A DNA stretch of 64,000 bases from Congeria kusceri. Lineage: Eukaryota; Mollusca; Bivalvia; Myida; Dreissenidae. Positions 1 to 11,515 of this stretch are shown here, in pieces; the first letter of the stretch is position 1; each line of letters starts with the position of its first letter. Position numbers and translations under genes: made by a program. The DNA lies in NCBI GenBank assembly GCA_027627225.1, contig CM051026.1, positions 1,499,501 to 1,563,500 of the forward strand, in the 5' to 3' direction. The notes beneath the pieces were generated by a model. The model was not told where the DNA came from. It did no database searches and saw only the letters and a list, made by a program, of their open reading frames with translations.

Positions 1-690
1 TTGGACCCATGGGCATCATTTGAACAATCTTTATAGAAGACCACTATACAATGTTTCCAACCAAATATGATACCTCTGGGCCTTGTGGTTTCAGAGAAGT
101 TTTTTAAAGTCATTTTGCTGTTTACGTTTATATTGACCATGTGAACCCCTGGGTGTGGACAGTTTTGACCCCAGGGGGATTAATTGAACAATCTTTGTAG
201 AGGACCACTATACAATGTTACATACCAATTATGAAACCTCTAGGCCATGCGGTTTTAGAGGAGAAGATTTTTAAAGTCATTATGCTATATAAGTCTATAT
301 AAACCATGTGACCCCTGGGGCGTGGCCAGTTTTGACCCTAGGAGCATCATTTCAACAATCTTAGTAGAGGATTACTAGAGGATGTCACATATCGAATATA
401 AAAGCTCTCAGCCTTGCGGTTTTATGGGAGATGATTTTTAAATTTTTTACTTTTTAAATCTATTTTTAGCTCTGGTGACCTACATATAAAGCGGACCAGA
501 AAGATTTGAACAACTTTGAAAGAGGTCCACCCAAGAATCATTCCTGTGAAGTTTGGTGAAAATCTGCCAAGCGGTAGAGAAGGAGATGTTGTTTGAATGA
601 AAAGCTGACGACGCACGCACACAGGCACGACGGACAACGGGCGATCACAAAAGCTCACCATGAGCACTTTGTGCTCCGGTGAGCTAAAAA
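1..690 (-). repeat. Palindrome-headed modular repeat, minus orientation
   Basis: On the minus strand this begins with a palindromic head (about 650-690, built around gagcac...gtgctc) and continues into tandem units of about 170-180 bp. The units share phrases such as 'gtggtcctctacaaagattgttcaa' read in reverse. The same family in opposite orientation closes the window at 63140-64000. The short open frame on the minus strand at 422-667 is repeat sequence, not a gene. Confidence 0.85.
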
Positions 691-1960
691 AAAGTACATT
701 GTACTTCTAAAAGGAAGCGAATTAACACATCTGACACAAAAATATTTTGAAAATATACGGTCATTTATGAATAATCATCAAATGAAATGGCTAAAAGTAT
801 TAAGCGTTTGTAATGCTTTTTTGGCTATTTTAGAAAACATGTATCACTTACATAGATTAAAACACAATTATATTTAAGACTGGCCAAATGAAAGGTTGTA
901 GGTTCAAGTCCCGGGAGAGGCAAATCTTTTTACTTTGTTTTGTTTATAATTATTTGTTTTGTTTATAATTATTATTTTTTTGTTTATAATCATAATACTT
1001 GTTTTTGGTTATTCTAGGTGGTTTATTGTGTTTAGTTTAGACATTTAGTGACATTTTTTTATAATACGAAAAAATGTGTGAATAAGTCCCTTTATAAAAG
1101 TAATAATTAGATTTCAAGCATATATGAGCTTTATGTAGTTTTAAAGTAATGCTATCACTACTGGTTAGTGAAAATTCTCTGGTACTTAAAGATTATTTTT
1201 AATGAACAAGCACATAAAGGGAACAAAAAAATGCTAAATTAACACTTTTGGGCCGCCCTTAATGAATTGTTGGTTTAGCGTAACCCTATCCGAATTTTAG
1301 CAGTGGGTAGGTAGGTACGGTATTTGTATGAATTTTTTTTCTGTTAATGTTGTAAATTGAATATATAGTTCACACTTACTATGTGACCATTGTACCTGTG
1401 TACTTGCAATAACATTGTATTATTGATTTATAAACGTGATAAAATTGAAAAACTCTGATATAGATTTCTCATATTCTGTTATTGAAAAAAGTTTTAACAA
1501 GAAAATTTCAACATATTCAAGGCAATATAAAACTTGTCATTTAAGTTAAATACATCCAAAATGTATGCATCCTTTAAGACGAAGTAATGAGGCAATCAGT
1601 GGTTGTAAACAACGTTTGTTACTAGCATTATTCTAAAGAACATCAGTTTAAGACGAGGCATACATGGACCTTAATCACTAAAGAACAATTTACAAACATA
1701 AACTAAGGTAATTAACATCCGACACTCACTCAACAATTGCTCAGAAAACACCTCATGAAATAATATTCTACACAAACTCCATCGGCGTTAATCTTCAAAA
1801 AGAAGAGCATCAGAGGGCTAAATTCCACCATATTAAACGAAATGAGCAACAGGGATACAAACATAACATTTGTTGTTGTTTTTTTCCCTTTTTGCTTCTT
1901 GAATTGTTTTTGGGGGGTAGCAGCCATTTTCATGAGTAAGTAGAGTAACACCAAACAAAC
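691..1960. other. Gene-poor stretch with a tRNA-like relic
   Basis: Mostly AT-rich single-copy-looking DNA. At about 860-905 there is a degenerate tRNA-like segment with a B-box-like 'ggttcaagtcc', followed by T-rich sequence. At 1075-1100 it ends in 'gtgtgaataagtcccttta'. The same arrangement recurs at 23280-23560, so this is probably a decayed tRNA-bearing repeat. The minus-strand open frame at 1730-1954 has no recognisable content. Confidence 0.5.
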
Positions 1961-1964
1961 AATT

Positions 1965-2940
1965 TATTAAGGACGGCCTTGGTACAATTTTTTGGAACAA
2001 TAGCTGTATCAGGACAGCGCGCTCGACTATTCAACCGTTTTGTCAGAGTTATAAGCCTTCATTGCCACAAAAAAGGGGCATAATTTTGCTACAATGCTGG
2101 TCACAGTTATGTGCCTTGCCAGCAACTTTATATAATGACCTTAAAGACATGTGAAGTTTTATTTGAATATCTGTTTGAAGTTGTTGCATGCAAACTTTGT
2201 CATGATATTTATAAGTATAAAAATGGGCATAATTCTGCTTAATTGCAGGTCAGAGTTATGGGCCTTGGTCAGTTATCTTACATAATGACCCCTAAGACAT
2301 GTGTGAAGTTTTAATTGAATATCTGTAGCAGTTACAGAGATATGTACTTGTTGCACGAAAACTTTAACCTGAATTTCTAAGTACAAAAAGGGCATAATTC
2401 AGCTAAATTGCAGGTCAGAGATATAGGCCTTGGTTAGAGACCTTACATATTGGCCCTGAAGACATGTGTGAAGTTTCAATTAAATATCTGAAGTCGTAAC
2501 AGGGATATGTACTTGTTGCATGCAAACCTTAACCTAAATTATATCTTGCGAGCAAACCTTAACCTGACTTTTTTAAGTACAAAAAAGGGTTATGGGTCTT
2601 GGCCAGTGACCTCATATAATGACCCCGAAGACGTGTGAAGTTTAATTGAATATCTTTAGTAGTTACAGAGATATTAACTTATTGTACGCAAACTTTAACC
2701 TGAGTTTCCAAGTACAAAAAGGGGCATAATTCTGCTAAATTGCAGGTGAGAGTTATAGGCCTTGGTCAGTGACCTCACATAATGACCCGGAGACAGGTGT
2801 GAAGTTTCAATTTAATATCTGTAGTAGTAACAACGATATGGACTTGTTGCACACAAAACTTAACCAGAGCATTAAGCCAACGAATGGGTGAGTAGTACAA
2901 CTTGAACTATTCGGTGAATAGTTGAGCTAAAAATACTACA
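1965..2940 (-). repeat. Tandem modular repeat of 'gctcgacta' type
   Basis: About five diverged tandem units of roughly 170-180 bp. Each contains 'ggcataattctgctaaattgcaggtcagagttat', a 'gtgaagtttcaattgaatatctgtag' phrase and 'acttgttgcacgcaaactttaacctga'. The block ends on the minus-strand head (about 2895-2935, 'tattcggtgaatagttgagctaaaa'). It is non-coding and belongs to the same class as the repeats at 9200, 21200 and 47490. Confidence 0.85.
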
Positions 2941-3200
2941 GCTGATGTAATTTATAACCACACAGACTCCGGTCAATATCCGGCACACAGAGTTTACAGA
3001 ATACAAATGTTTTTTACATAAATACAAGAATCTCTGTCAAACAATGAAGTCCCAACATATTTAATGGCTAAATGCATTGTTAATCAAATATCACCAATCT
3101 GTAAATTACCTTTGCACTATTACTGTTAAATACTTCAACGTGTTTGTGATCTCAGTGGTTTGATCGTTCGCTGGCCTGCAACATGTCAAACACCGAGATC

Positions 3201-3287
3201 TCAGAAATCCTGTGACTGTTCATCATCATAACTAAGCAGATTCTCAATGATGTTGACACACTGGTCAGTGATGCCCACGTTTGGACC
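3201..3287 (-). CDS. Candidate terminal exon, minus strand
   Basis: On the minus strand a splice-acceptor-like 'ttattggtgtcag' is followed by 28 sense codons and TGA. The peptide starts GPNVGITDQCVNIIENLL and ends in an acidic tail SYDDEQSQDF. Composition is protein-like (amphipathic, D/E/N/Q rich, no low complexity). The exon starts in phase 0, compatible with the phase-0 donor of the candidate exon at 7581-7670, but there is 4.3 kb between them and further exons could be missing. The plus strand has a shorter open frame here too, so strand choice is by composition. I do not recognise the protein. It could be a chance frame. Confidence 0.35.
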   Translation of the reverse strand, partial: GPNVGITDQCVNIIENLLSYDDEQSQDF

Positions 3288-3419
3288 CTGACACCAATAA
3301 CAATATAAGAACTTCCATTTCAAAAATGCAATTGAACAACATTTAAAGGCTTTGGGAAAGAGCATGCATTTAAATCTTTAACAATAAGAGGGCTGTCAGG
3401 CCCCAGGTCTCTCACCTGA

Positions 3420-4855
3420 GATCTAAGCAAATTTCATGTTGACTGGGCAACAAATGTAGCCTCAAGAGTGTTCACAAGCTTTTTCTTTAATTGCACTTGT
3501 GACCTAGTTTTTGACCCCATTTGACCCAGTTTTGATCTCGACCAAGATATCATAAGAACACATGTTCTGAGCACTTTTCATGTTAATTAGGCAACAAATT
3601 TGGCCTCTAGAATGTTCACAAGCTTTTTCTTCAATTTGACCTAGTTTGACAACACATGACCCAGTTTCAAACTGGATATCATTGGAACAAATGTTCTGGG
3701 CAAATTTCATGATTGGGCAATAAATGTGGTCTACAGAGTGTTCACAAGGTAAATGTTGCGCAATATAAGGATAACTGCCCCACCACGACAGCCATGTTTT
3801 TAACAAATTAAAATAATTGTGCGTGTTACCCAAGGACCATGTTTGTAAAATTAGTTTGAAATACAGCATGCGGGCATTTCCCTAACCCTGGCAGACAGGT
3901 TTTTTGAACTAATCAAAATGACATGAAAGAATTTGGTAGAGTGCCACCCAAAGACCATTTCCGGGAAATTAATCAGAAGCAGTTTCCGAGAAGACTTTCA
4001 AAGTTTTCTATATAAGAAAAACTGCCCCGCCACATGTTTTTTATGAATCAAAATAATGAATTTGGTAGATGATCAATCAAGGCCCATTTCTATGAAATTG
4101 TTTCGAAATCAAGCCCTTGGTTACAGACAAGAAGATTTTTAAGGTTTTCAATATAACCATATAAGGAAAACTGCCCCGCTCCCTGGTGGCCATGTTTTTC
4201 AACGGAGTGGAACCATGTTCGAACTTGACAGAGATATCATATGAACAAATGTTCTGAGCAGGTTTCATAGTGATTGGGCAAAAAGTGTGACCTCTAGAAT
4301 GTGTGCGTGTAGCGCATTTTTATCGAGTGCACCGGGATTCTCTCCCAGATGGCCATCACCCCCCAGAAGACTTGTTAGTTGGGTTACGTGGGATAGTGCA
4401 GGAGACGCCTTGTTCCAGAGGCGACCATGGGTCTTTTAGTGCCCGGTGTGAAGCCCTTAGTACACTGCACCTTGTTTTAACGTCTCATGCAAATGAGTTA
4501 GTAGGTTAGGCTGTAGAGGGGAATGGAACCTGGGACCCCTGGGTTGTGAAGACAGTCCGCTACGACTTGACCACTGATCCGCCTCTGGGGTGTTTACAAG
4601 CATTTTCTTCAATTTGACTTACTATCCAAGTTTTTGACACCACATGACCCAGCTTCAAACTCATTCGAGGTATCATTGGAACAAATGTTCTTGGCAAGTT
4701 TCAAGAAGATTGGGCAATAGAGTTTATAGAGTGTTCACAAGGTAAATGTTGACGACAAACGAGTAACGACGAACGAGTAACGAAGGACAACTGACAAAAG
4801 GAGATCACAAAAGCTCACCATGAGCACATTATGCTCAGGAGAGCTAAAAAAAAAG
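3420..4855 (-). repeat. Modular repeat, minus orientation, interrupted by a SINE
   Basis: Units contain 'aacaaatgttctgagcaaatttcat', 'ttgggcaataaatg', 'gtgttcacaagctttttcttcaatttgacc'. The palindromic minus-strand head lies at about 4803-4850 (aagctcaccatgagcac...gagctaaaa). The same family lies in the plus orientation at 26530-28335. A SINE occupies 4304-4581. Open frames on the minus strand at 3504-3869 and 4077-4268 are repeat-derived. Confidence 0.85.
4304..4581 (-). mobile_element. tRNA-derived SINE, minus strand
   Basis: Read on the minus strand it starts with a tRNA-like head: an A-box-like 'gatcagtggtcaagtcg' and a B-box-like 'caggttccattcc'. It continues into a body with 'gtaacccaactaac' and ends 'gagagaatcccggtgcactcgataaaaatg'. 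The last about 70 bp are shared with the SINE at 58755-58938. It is flanked by imperfect direct repeats (cctctagaatgtg at 4291-4303 and cctctggggtgtt at 4582-4594), whose sequence continues the host modular repeat. The plus-strand open frame at 4303-4509 is antisense to the SINE. A relation to V-SINE/RUDI-type molluscan SINEs is possible but not tested. Confidence 0.75.
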
Positions 4856-5034
4856 AATGGTAGTATAAATTTGTATTACAAAGTTTCGTATTTGCTTCAA
4901 CTCCATAATATGGAAAGTCATGAAGGGAAAACATGCTTTAAATATTTATTAAGCCTATTTCCAGAAATTGTTCAATAGCCATGGAGACAGTACAATTTTA
5001 GAAGTGTGTTTGGTTTGTTTACAGATATTGAGAA

Positions 5035-5293
5035 TGTTCCATTCTGAAGAGCGGTTTAAACCCAGATCCGACAGAACGTGTTTGAGACTTAAGAATCTGT
5101 GTTTTGCCACCACACCCACCTGTTAAAGTTGCTATCAACAATTACCAGATGTTCTCCTGAGGTCCTTACGTTTGTTGTACATGGCATGGTGGGGAGTCTC
5201 GAACCTGAGGTGTTCCCAGTCATTGATCTCCTGGAATATCTACAACAGAACTCTGAAATACAACAATATCTGTCAACAGAGAACATCTGTTAA
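5035..5293 (+). pseudogene. Candidate exon of a helical protein, one frameshift
   Basis: A good acceptor 'tttggtttgtttacag' precedes an open reading of 33 codons (ILRMFHSEERFKPRSDRTC..., through LKNLCFATTPT). At about 5125-5135 the sensible reading jumps to another frame and continues for about 56 codons (LLKLLSTITRCSPEVLTFVV... DLLEYLQQNSEIQQYLS) to TAA at 5291-5293. The two halves join smoothly if one base is missing, so this is a frameshifted exon, an assembly error or a pseudogene. Leucine spacing suggests stacked amphipathic helices, as in HEAT or armadillo proteins. That is inference; I cannot name the protein. The next plus-strand piece at 5450 has the same character. Confidence 0.45.
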
Positions 5294-5449
5294 GTTCAGA
5301 TCTATAAAATGTCAACTTAAAAAGAGGTTTTTCAGTATAAATTCCTCCCAAAAGATGATATTTCTTTGGTATTGAATGAGAAGAAATTATAGTGCTATTT
5401 CTCAGATTCAGGTTTAAGACAGGTTTGCTATTCTGATCACTTGCAACAG

Positions 5450-5547
5450 CAATTCTCGATGAAGCTGCCCAAAAATGTGAGACTGTTCGACATTGTGAAA
5501 CACCAAAGGCATTTCTAGGTGCTTTACTGGCTTCTAGAAGTAGAAAT
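5450..5547 (+). CDS. Candidate exon following the 5035 exon
   Basis: After an acceptor-like 'gctattctgatcacttgcaacag' the plus strand reads ILDEAAQKCETVRHCETPKA then FLGALLAS, helical in character and like the exon just upstream. Possible donors are at 5519 and 5548 (both weak), so the 3' end is uncertain. The antisense strand is also open for about 100 codons without a methionine, which is common opposite a coding exon but weakens the strand call. Function unknown. Confidence 0.35.
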
Positions 5548-6516
5548 AATTATGAGAACCGTCCCATGGAAGCCATGTTTTGTTTAATAAATTAAAAGAG
5601 ATTGAAGACTGAAGGAATCTTGTAGATGGTGACCAAAAAAACATATCAGTAAAATTATTTAGAAATCCAGACAGGAGTCTTAAGCAAAAAGATTGTCTGA
5701 AGTTGTTTTCAGCTTGGTAGCCATGGAAACCAGAGAACTACATCAACTGTATGTGAGAACATCCAATTGCAAGCCTATTTTAAAACTTCCACCTAGCTGT
5801 TCCTGAGATGTTTTAAATAACATGTTTGGTGATGGTAACCAGCAAATGACTAATCACAACATCCCCCCGTTTAATCATTTTAGCTTCTGGTTGCTGATGA
5901 AAATAACAAAATCATACCCTTTAAAACAGCCCCAAACATTGTAGGCTAGCCAAAACAAACAGAGTTTACTGATGTACCCTGTACATCATTTTCTGTCCTC
6001 CTTTGTAGTTTGTTTTAAATTAAACTTTCAATCACTAGTCATAAAGATATACTGAACACAAAAAGTGGGGCAGACTGACGAACACACACTGCAATCACTG
6101 AACACCAAAGTACCTTTGGGGGCACCAATCAATGATGGCGGGCTGAAAACTAACGCTATTTTACCTAAATATTCAGCATGGTGGAACAAAACACTCTGTA
6201 CACTGCTGGTGAAGATGTCTGTCAGGTTCTAAAATCCAAGCAGAAACGTGCCTCAGAGCTGCACTGAAGCTATATATTAAAGTTCAAAGGAACCTGGTTG
6301 CAGAATACATGATCATGAATAAATAATAAATGAACAGCACACCTATTTCTACAACTTCTGGAAAGATAATTATTGCCCAGGTGAGCTAAAATCTCATAGG
6401 AATATCAACAAGTTGTTTCAATGAGGTCATTAATGCAGCTAGTAGTCTGGTCAAATACAAAGCTAGAAAGTTAGAGTCTTAAAGAGACTATGTGAACAAA
6501 ACTTGCCTTCCTATCG
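5548..6516. other. Intron-like or intergenic DNA
   Basis: AT-rich DNA with no open frame, tandem structure or recognisable repeat that I can support. Confidence 0.5.
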
Positions 6517-6970
6517 AACAATAAATGATATTATATGATATGATATTCACAATAAATGATATTATATGATATGATATTAACAATAAATGATATTATATGA
6601 TATGATATTAACAATAAATGATATTATATGATATGATATTAACAATAAATGATATTATATGATATGATATTAACAATAAATGATATTATATGATATGATA
6701 TTAACAATAAATGATATTATATGATATGATATTAACAATAAATGATATTATATGATATGATATTAACAATAAATGATATTATATGATATGATATTAACAA
6801 TAAATGATATTATATGATATGATATTAACAATAAATGATATTATATGATATGATATTAACAATAAATGATATTATATGATATGATATTAACAATAAATGA
6901 TATTATATGATATGATATTAACAATAAATGATATTATATAATATGATATTAACAATAAATGATATTATAA
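6517..6970. repeat. 31-bp minisatellite, about 14.6 copies
   Basis: Near-perfect head-to-tail copies of a 31-bp unit, acaataaatgatattatat + gatatgatatta. Only single-base differences are seen: 'ttcac' instead of 'ttaac' in the first junction and 'tataat' in the penultimate unit. High identity implies recent amplification. It has no coding capacity. Confidence 0.97.
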
Positions 6971-7442
6971 GAAATGAGCGATACTAAGACGTTTGAGATA
7001 AATAAATAATAAATAATATAATACACATATTTGTTAAAAATAAATTAGCCAAAAAAGTTAAAAATAAAAATGAAACCACATGTGGTATTAAAGTCACAAT
7101 TTGAGAGCAGTATAAAGAAACGAAAGTATACAGCAATTTAACGCTATTTTGCGTGGCAATGAATCATGCGTAAAGTATGGTTATCCAAATACACACAATT
7201 CTTAAGTCAAAATGTAAACATGAAAACGGCCAAACAAACATGACCCTTATTATAAATTGATTTTTATCCCAGAATGCATTCACTGTTTTCACTTTATATA
7301 TACCCTGTTTTAACCGTTATTGAGGCCTATTTCGATGACATAGTTCCTTTAACAGAGAAATTTAGTATTGCATTATGCTAATATTTTTTAGTTAAGCTTT
7401 TGACTGCTCAGTATTTTTGCCATACATTTAAATGTACCTCAG

Positions 7443-7520
7443 ATTGCAAAACCTTCTGTCCAGACCCTGACAACATTGCAGTGGCAGGCCAAGAGGGCTG
7501 TCTCCTGTACTGGTTTGCTG
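7443..7520 (+). CDS. Candidate 26-codon exon, WD40-like phrase
   Basis: An acceptor 'tttaaatgtacctcag' and a consensus donor G|gtaagg enclose 78 bp. In the third frame it reads CKTFCPDPDNIAVAGQEG then CLLYWFA. The pattern 'PD..NIAVAGQEGCLLYW' resembles one strand-turn of a WD40 repeat ('.la.gg.dg.v..w'). This is inference from one short exon. It lies 60 bp from a minus-strand candidate exon, so one of the two calls may be wrong. Confidence 0.35.
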
Positions 7521-7580
7521 GTAAGGATATTCACTGAAATCATACTTGCATAAAAGAAAGAGATCACACAAACTATTTAC

Positions 7581-7670
7581 CTGTACTAGTTGAAACAGAT
7601 CTCTGTTGTTTTTCTTCCATCAATTCTGCTGGTTGGACACTAAGTCTCCGGCAGGGTCTGATCTATAAAA
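7581..7670 (-). pseudogene. Candidate 30-codon exon with an in-frame stop
   Basis: On the minus strand a strong acceptor (ctttcctgttgtattacag) and strong donor (CAG|gtaaat) bound exactly 90 bp. Reading in phase 0 gives FYRSDPAGDLVSNQQN, then TGA, then WKKNNRDLFQLVQ. The TGA is one transition away from CGA (Arg) or TGG (Trp), so this could be a recent nonsense mutation, a polymorphism, or a decaying exon. Its phase-0 start matches the phase-0 donor of 8214-8287. I do not recognise the protein. Confidence 0.45.
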
Positions 7671-8046
7671 CTGTAATACAACAGGAAAGCATCGTGTTAA
7701 ACAGTAAGAATTACTTACCGGTACATTAGAATAAGTTTTTCCGTCATCAAAATCTTATCTTCTGCTTAAACCACTGGGCTCAAATTCTTCAACTGAAAGA
7801 TACTGAATGAATGACACGGCATTATTTATAGGTGTGTCAAAGGATCTCTGATGCAGGTCAGATAAACATGCATTTTTGTTCTTTAACCAACAAGTTTGAT
7901 AGTCTTTATCCTAATCAACCTCAAAATGTTTTTGTTGTACATAATCGTTTGTTAAATTTGATAGAAAAGACATTAAAATAACAATGAAGTTCAATGTTCA
8001 GAACGACCATATTATGCTTAATAAACTTTCTAAATAGTTATAAGGG

Positions 8047-8080
8047 TCATTATCATCATCATCATCATCATCAATATCAT
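8047..8080. repeat. (TCA)n microsatellite
   Basis: A short run of eight or more TCA triplets. Confidence 0.95.
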
Positions 8081-8213
8081 TACATGTCTAATCTTTGTAT
8101 GATTTATCACTGTATTTGTGAGTAATAGAACAAAAATGTTCAATGTTTACATTATTCTGGGTGCCTGTGTCTAAAGCTTTTTGGTCCAGCAACCACGTCC
8201 TGAAACTCCTTAC

Positions 8214-8287
8214 CACTGTGTAGGCTGATGGGATGGTCGCTGGCCTGTCGTCACTCCGGAGGTACTGGTTGTGTTCCTCCAGTTGGC
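8214..8287 (-). CDS. Candidate internal exon, minus strand
   Basis: On the minus strand 'gctctgatgctggtcag' precedes 74 bp ending at a consensus donor GTG|gtaagg. The frame open across it reads (G)QLEEHNQYLRSDDRPATIPS then AYTV. The first two bases complete a codon begun in the upstream exon: the candidate exon at 13168-13204 ends with one unpaired G, giving glycine. The 3' end is phase 0, matching 7581-7670. Charged and polar residues with a proline-rich turn look like real protein. The plus strand also has AG and GT at the edges, but its frame is poorer. Confidence 0.45.
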
Positions 8288-8299
8288 CTGACCAGCATC

Positions 8300-9200
8300 A
8301 GAGCAGCAGGTGAGCGCCGGGAATAGGCTGGACATTTCATCACGATCATAACTGAAGATTAGACGTCATTGAACAAAACATCTGGTACAGTCGACTCCCT
8401 TACCTATAAGCTGCCCAGACCAGCACAAAAACTTAAAACTTTCTTTGCTTAGATTTGCAATATTTATGGAAGAGTACATAACAAAATAATATGCACAGTC
8501 GATTTCGCTTAATTGAATAGTCCATTTGCCACGTCCGAATATTCAAATATCCGGAGTATTCATATATACGGAATCAGTCATATTTTCAATTATTTCAATG
8601 TAAATCAGATATGTTATGGTCTTATTTAACCCATTTTGATGATATATTGCCAAACTTGTTGCGTAACAAAGTTTTTCATACTTCAGAATGCTAATAAACG
8701 TGCAAAAAAGCGTTCATAGTTGTTTGTTATCCATTATACGGTGCATTTGAAAATAATTCACGTGTGATAATCACTCACAGGCTACGAAGCGTTCTAGAGT
8801 GCATATACGCTGTATGACGTGTATTTACTCTGTGTGACCCTATGTTCGTATGACATGTAACTAAACTCGTTTTACTTATTTATGGGCTTTATTTAGTACA
8901 TTCTCGTTTTTCAATCAATTTAGTTACATGTACATGTAGTTTACAAACAATGGGTACTTTAAAAAAAAATTGGAGCAACAAGAATTTGCAAAAAGCAAGT
9001 TTGACTTTTAAGTATGCAACTGAAATCACTGGCATTAGCACATTTATTTATGTTTCAATGTTATTGTTTAAGTTCATGGCTCTGTATTACTGATTTATAT
9101 ATAAAGTATTGTAACAGAACTACAATGTACAATGTCTACATAATTGTAGATTCACAGTGTAGGTGTCTGCCTTTTGATCTAGTGATTGTGAGTTCAATGT
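8300..9200. other. No supported feature
   Basis: AT-rich sequence. 8540-8575 has short 'gaatattcaaatatccggagtattc' self-complementary phrases. The plus-strand open frame at 9014-9202 lacks protein-like composition. Confidence 0.4.
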
Positions 9201-10150
9201 AAACAAGAGCTGTCTGAGGAAATCGCGCTCGACTTTTCTTGTGCTTGTCAGAGTTTTCTGGCATTTTTACTACAACATACTGTTTGTATAGTAGGGGCCA
9301 ATTAAGCAAAATTAATTTCGTTCTTGCGTTACTGATTGGAAAGAATTTTTCAAAAAAGTGACCTTAACCCCATTAACCCCATATGCAATCTCATGCAATG
9401 TCTCATTATACAATATCTATAAATTCAATTTCAGTTATAAAGCAGAAACAGTTTTTTTTTCTATTTTTAGTGATGCCAAGCCCACCCTAACCCACCACAA
9501 ATGCAATCCCAAGTAAAATGTTGCTTTATGTATGAAGATTGATTCTCAAGTTAGAGAGTGAAAATCAAAAGTTGATGCAGCCATCCCACCCACTTAATTT
9601 CCACCTGTAAAAAGGACCATAATTTTGACAAATTTCAGACTGGAGTTATCAAAATTGGCCTATGAGTTCATTTTAATATAGGGAATGAGTACCATAAGTT
9701 TGAATTAAATCACTCAAGCCATTCCTCAGAAACCAGCTTACCAAAAAACTTGAACCTGTACGTATAGCTTCTATGTAAAATTTCTTAGCGTTAAAAGACC
9801 CATAATTCTGATAAATTTAAAACTAGAGTTATTAAAATTGGCCTATGAGTTCATTTTCATATAGGGAATATGTGTTCTAAGTTTGAATGAAATCCATCAA
9901 GCCATTCGTGTGAAACCAGCTTACAGAAAAACTTTACACTGACCATATAGCTTATATGTAAAATTTCTAAGTGTAAAAAGGCCCATAATTTTGACAAATT
10001 TCAATTTTAATGAGGGAAATAAATGTTTTAAGTTTGAATGAAATCCCTCAAGCCACTCCTGAGAAACTAGCTTACAGAAAAACTCAGACGCCGATGCCAA
10101 CGCCAACGTGAGTAGAATAGCTTGCCTTTTCTTCAAAAATTGGAGCTAGA
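9200..10150 (-). repeat. Tandem modular repeat, about 180-bp units
   Basis: Three clear units (from about 9600) carry 'cccataattttgacaaatttcaaactggagttatcaaaattggcctatgagttcatttt' and 'aagccattcctgagaaaccagcttacagaaaaac'. A minus-strand head closes it near 10100-10150 ('ccaacgtgagtagaatagcttgcc...ggagcta'). Same class as 1965-2940. Minus-strand open frame 9921-10136 is repeat-derived. Confidence 0.8.
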
Positions 10151-10893
10151 AATGCCACACACAATTTTGCATCTACCTTAAATTCACATAATGACTAGCT
10201 CTGTAAGTTTCTACATGGAAAAACTGCACATTAATTCCCCAGGGATGGCATTGTATCTGTACCATAACACAGCAACTAGTTTCTTCAATGGCTTATTATT
10301 GCGAAAAGCTGTAACAAAATAAACAGATATTATATAACTTTACAATTAATTTGACTAGACACGTAAATACAATAATCATAATAGATAGCAGATGTGTTTA
10401 ATCCCAGTTTCACATTAAAAATAGACTTTTAACAGTTAATGTATTGTTACCAAGCAAAATACAGCCAAAATACTAAATAAGAAAACAAAGGAGCCTAAAG
10501 GTGAACATTTCACCTCAATAAATGTTAAAGTAATCAAAATGGGCATGTTTTTATCAATGCGCGTCTAGAGCACATACTGACACATGATAAAACCTAACGT
10601 ATCTGAACTGACATTAAGTATGAATCTATAGGGTACAAAGTATATGAAAACATTAGTAAGTTTTCCATTATAAACAGTGAAAAAAGAGAATTGTACATAA
10701 ATGACAACAATAACACTAAATTGTCTTACATTAAGGACCAACATGGCTTCAAAAGGCTTTCCAATCAATGAATGTGTGCAGAAACAATGCAGCGTGCCAG
10801 AAAAAGTGGTTGCGCAATGATCTCTTTATGAAGAGCTAATACTAAACGATTTAGTCGTGACATTCTCTCACAGTATCAGTCAACAATACATAC
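10150..10893. other. Intergenic or intronic flank of the LTR element
   Basis: No tandem or inverted structure seen. A 25-codon plus-strand frame begins at 10744 (MASKGFPINEC...), too short to support. The last four bases, ATAC (10890-10893), are the left target-site duplication of the LTR element. Confidence 0.5.
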
Positions 10894-11494
10894 TGTAGCA
10901 GGAATGATTATTTACTTATACTTTTTACACTTTTAATCTTGTAACCAGTCTATTTTAGTCTACTTTATTTGCTGACCATTTATTCCTCATGGACTTCATG
11001 GTGTTTAGTTATATAACCAGTCTATTTCTGGCTACTTTATTTGCTGACCATTTATTCCTCATGGACTTCATGGTGTTTAGTTATATAAATGGGAGGCCAA
11101 TACATCTATTTCTGTTTTATGTTAAACCTAATGTATAAAACTTGTTATAATTATAACGTAGTGTTTCGAGTTAAAGCAGGGCCTCTATTTGTGATTGCCT
11201 GTTAGGGTATATAAGCCTGTGACTTTGCTGAAACTGGGCTTTTTCTCACGAACACGAAGGTAATTCCTACCTACGTTGACGAGTAAAAGTCATTCCCCTC
11301 CCATTACATTTAAGACATTTGATTCTATTAGTTAATATTTAGGAGTCTTGCTTTGGTGATAATTGTACTTCCGTTTAAATACACATTAAAAAGAATGTTA
11401 AACAAATAAACTTCATGTCATGGTATTTGTTTCTGTTTTCATTATAATCCGGGGTTAACTGGTATCTAAACAACAACGTAGTAAGCCGGTTACA
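10894..11494 (+). repeat. 5' LTR
   Basis: Starts TG and ends CA. TATATAA at 11208-11214 is a likely TATA box and AATAAA at 11405-11410 a likely polyadenylation signal, giving a plausible U3-R-U5 order. U3 contains an internal tandem duplication of about 70 bp ('ctttatttgctgaccatttattcctcatggacttcatggtg' twice near 10960-11085), present in both LTRs and so older than this insertion. Confidence 0.95.
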
Positions 11495-11497
11495 TTT

Positions 11498-11515
11498 TGG
11501 GGGCTCGTCCGGGAT
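11498..11515 (+). promoter_or_regulatory. Primer-binding site, tRNA-Pro
   Basis: TGGGGGCTCGTCCGGGAT begins three bases after the 5' LTR. From established knowledge this 18-mer is the perfect complement of the 3' end of animal tRNA-Pro including CCA, the same primer site used by murine-leukaemia-type retroviruses. It would prime minus-strand DNA synthesis. Confidence 0.95.

Noticed and set aside
6517..6970. Tandem transcription-factor sites or promoter array
   Set aside because: A uniform 31-bp AT-rich minisatellite with no adjacent gene to support regulation.
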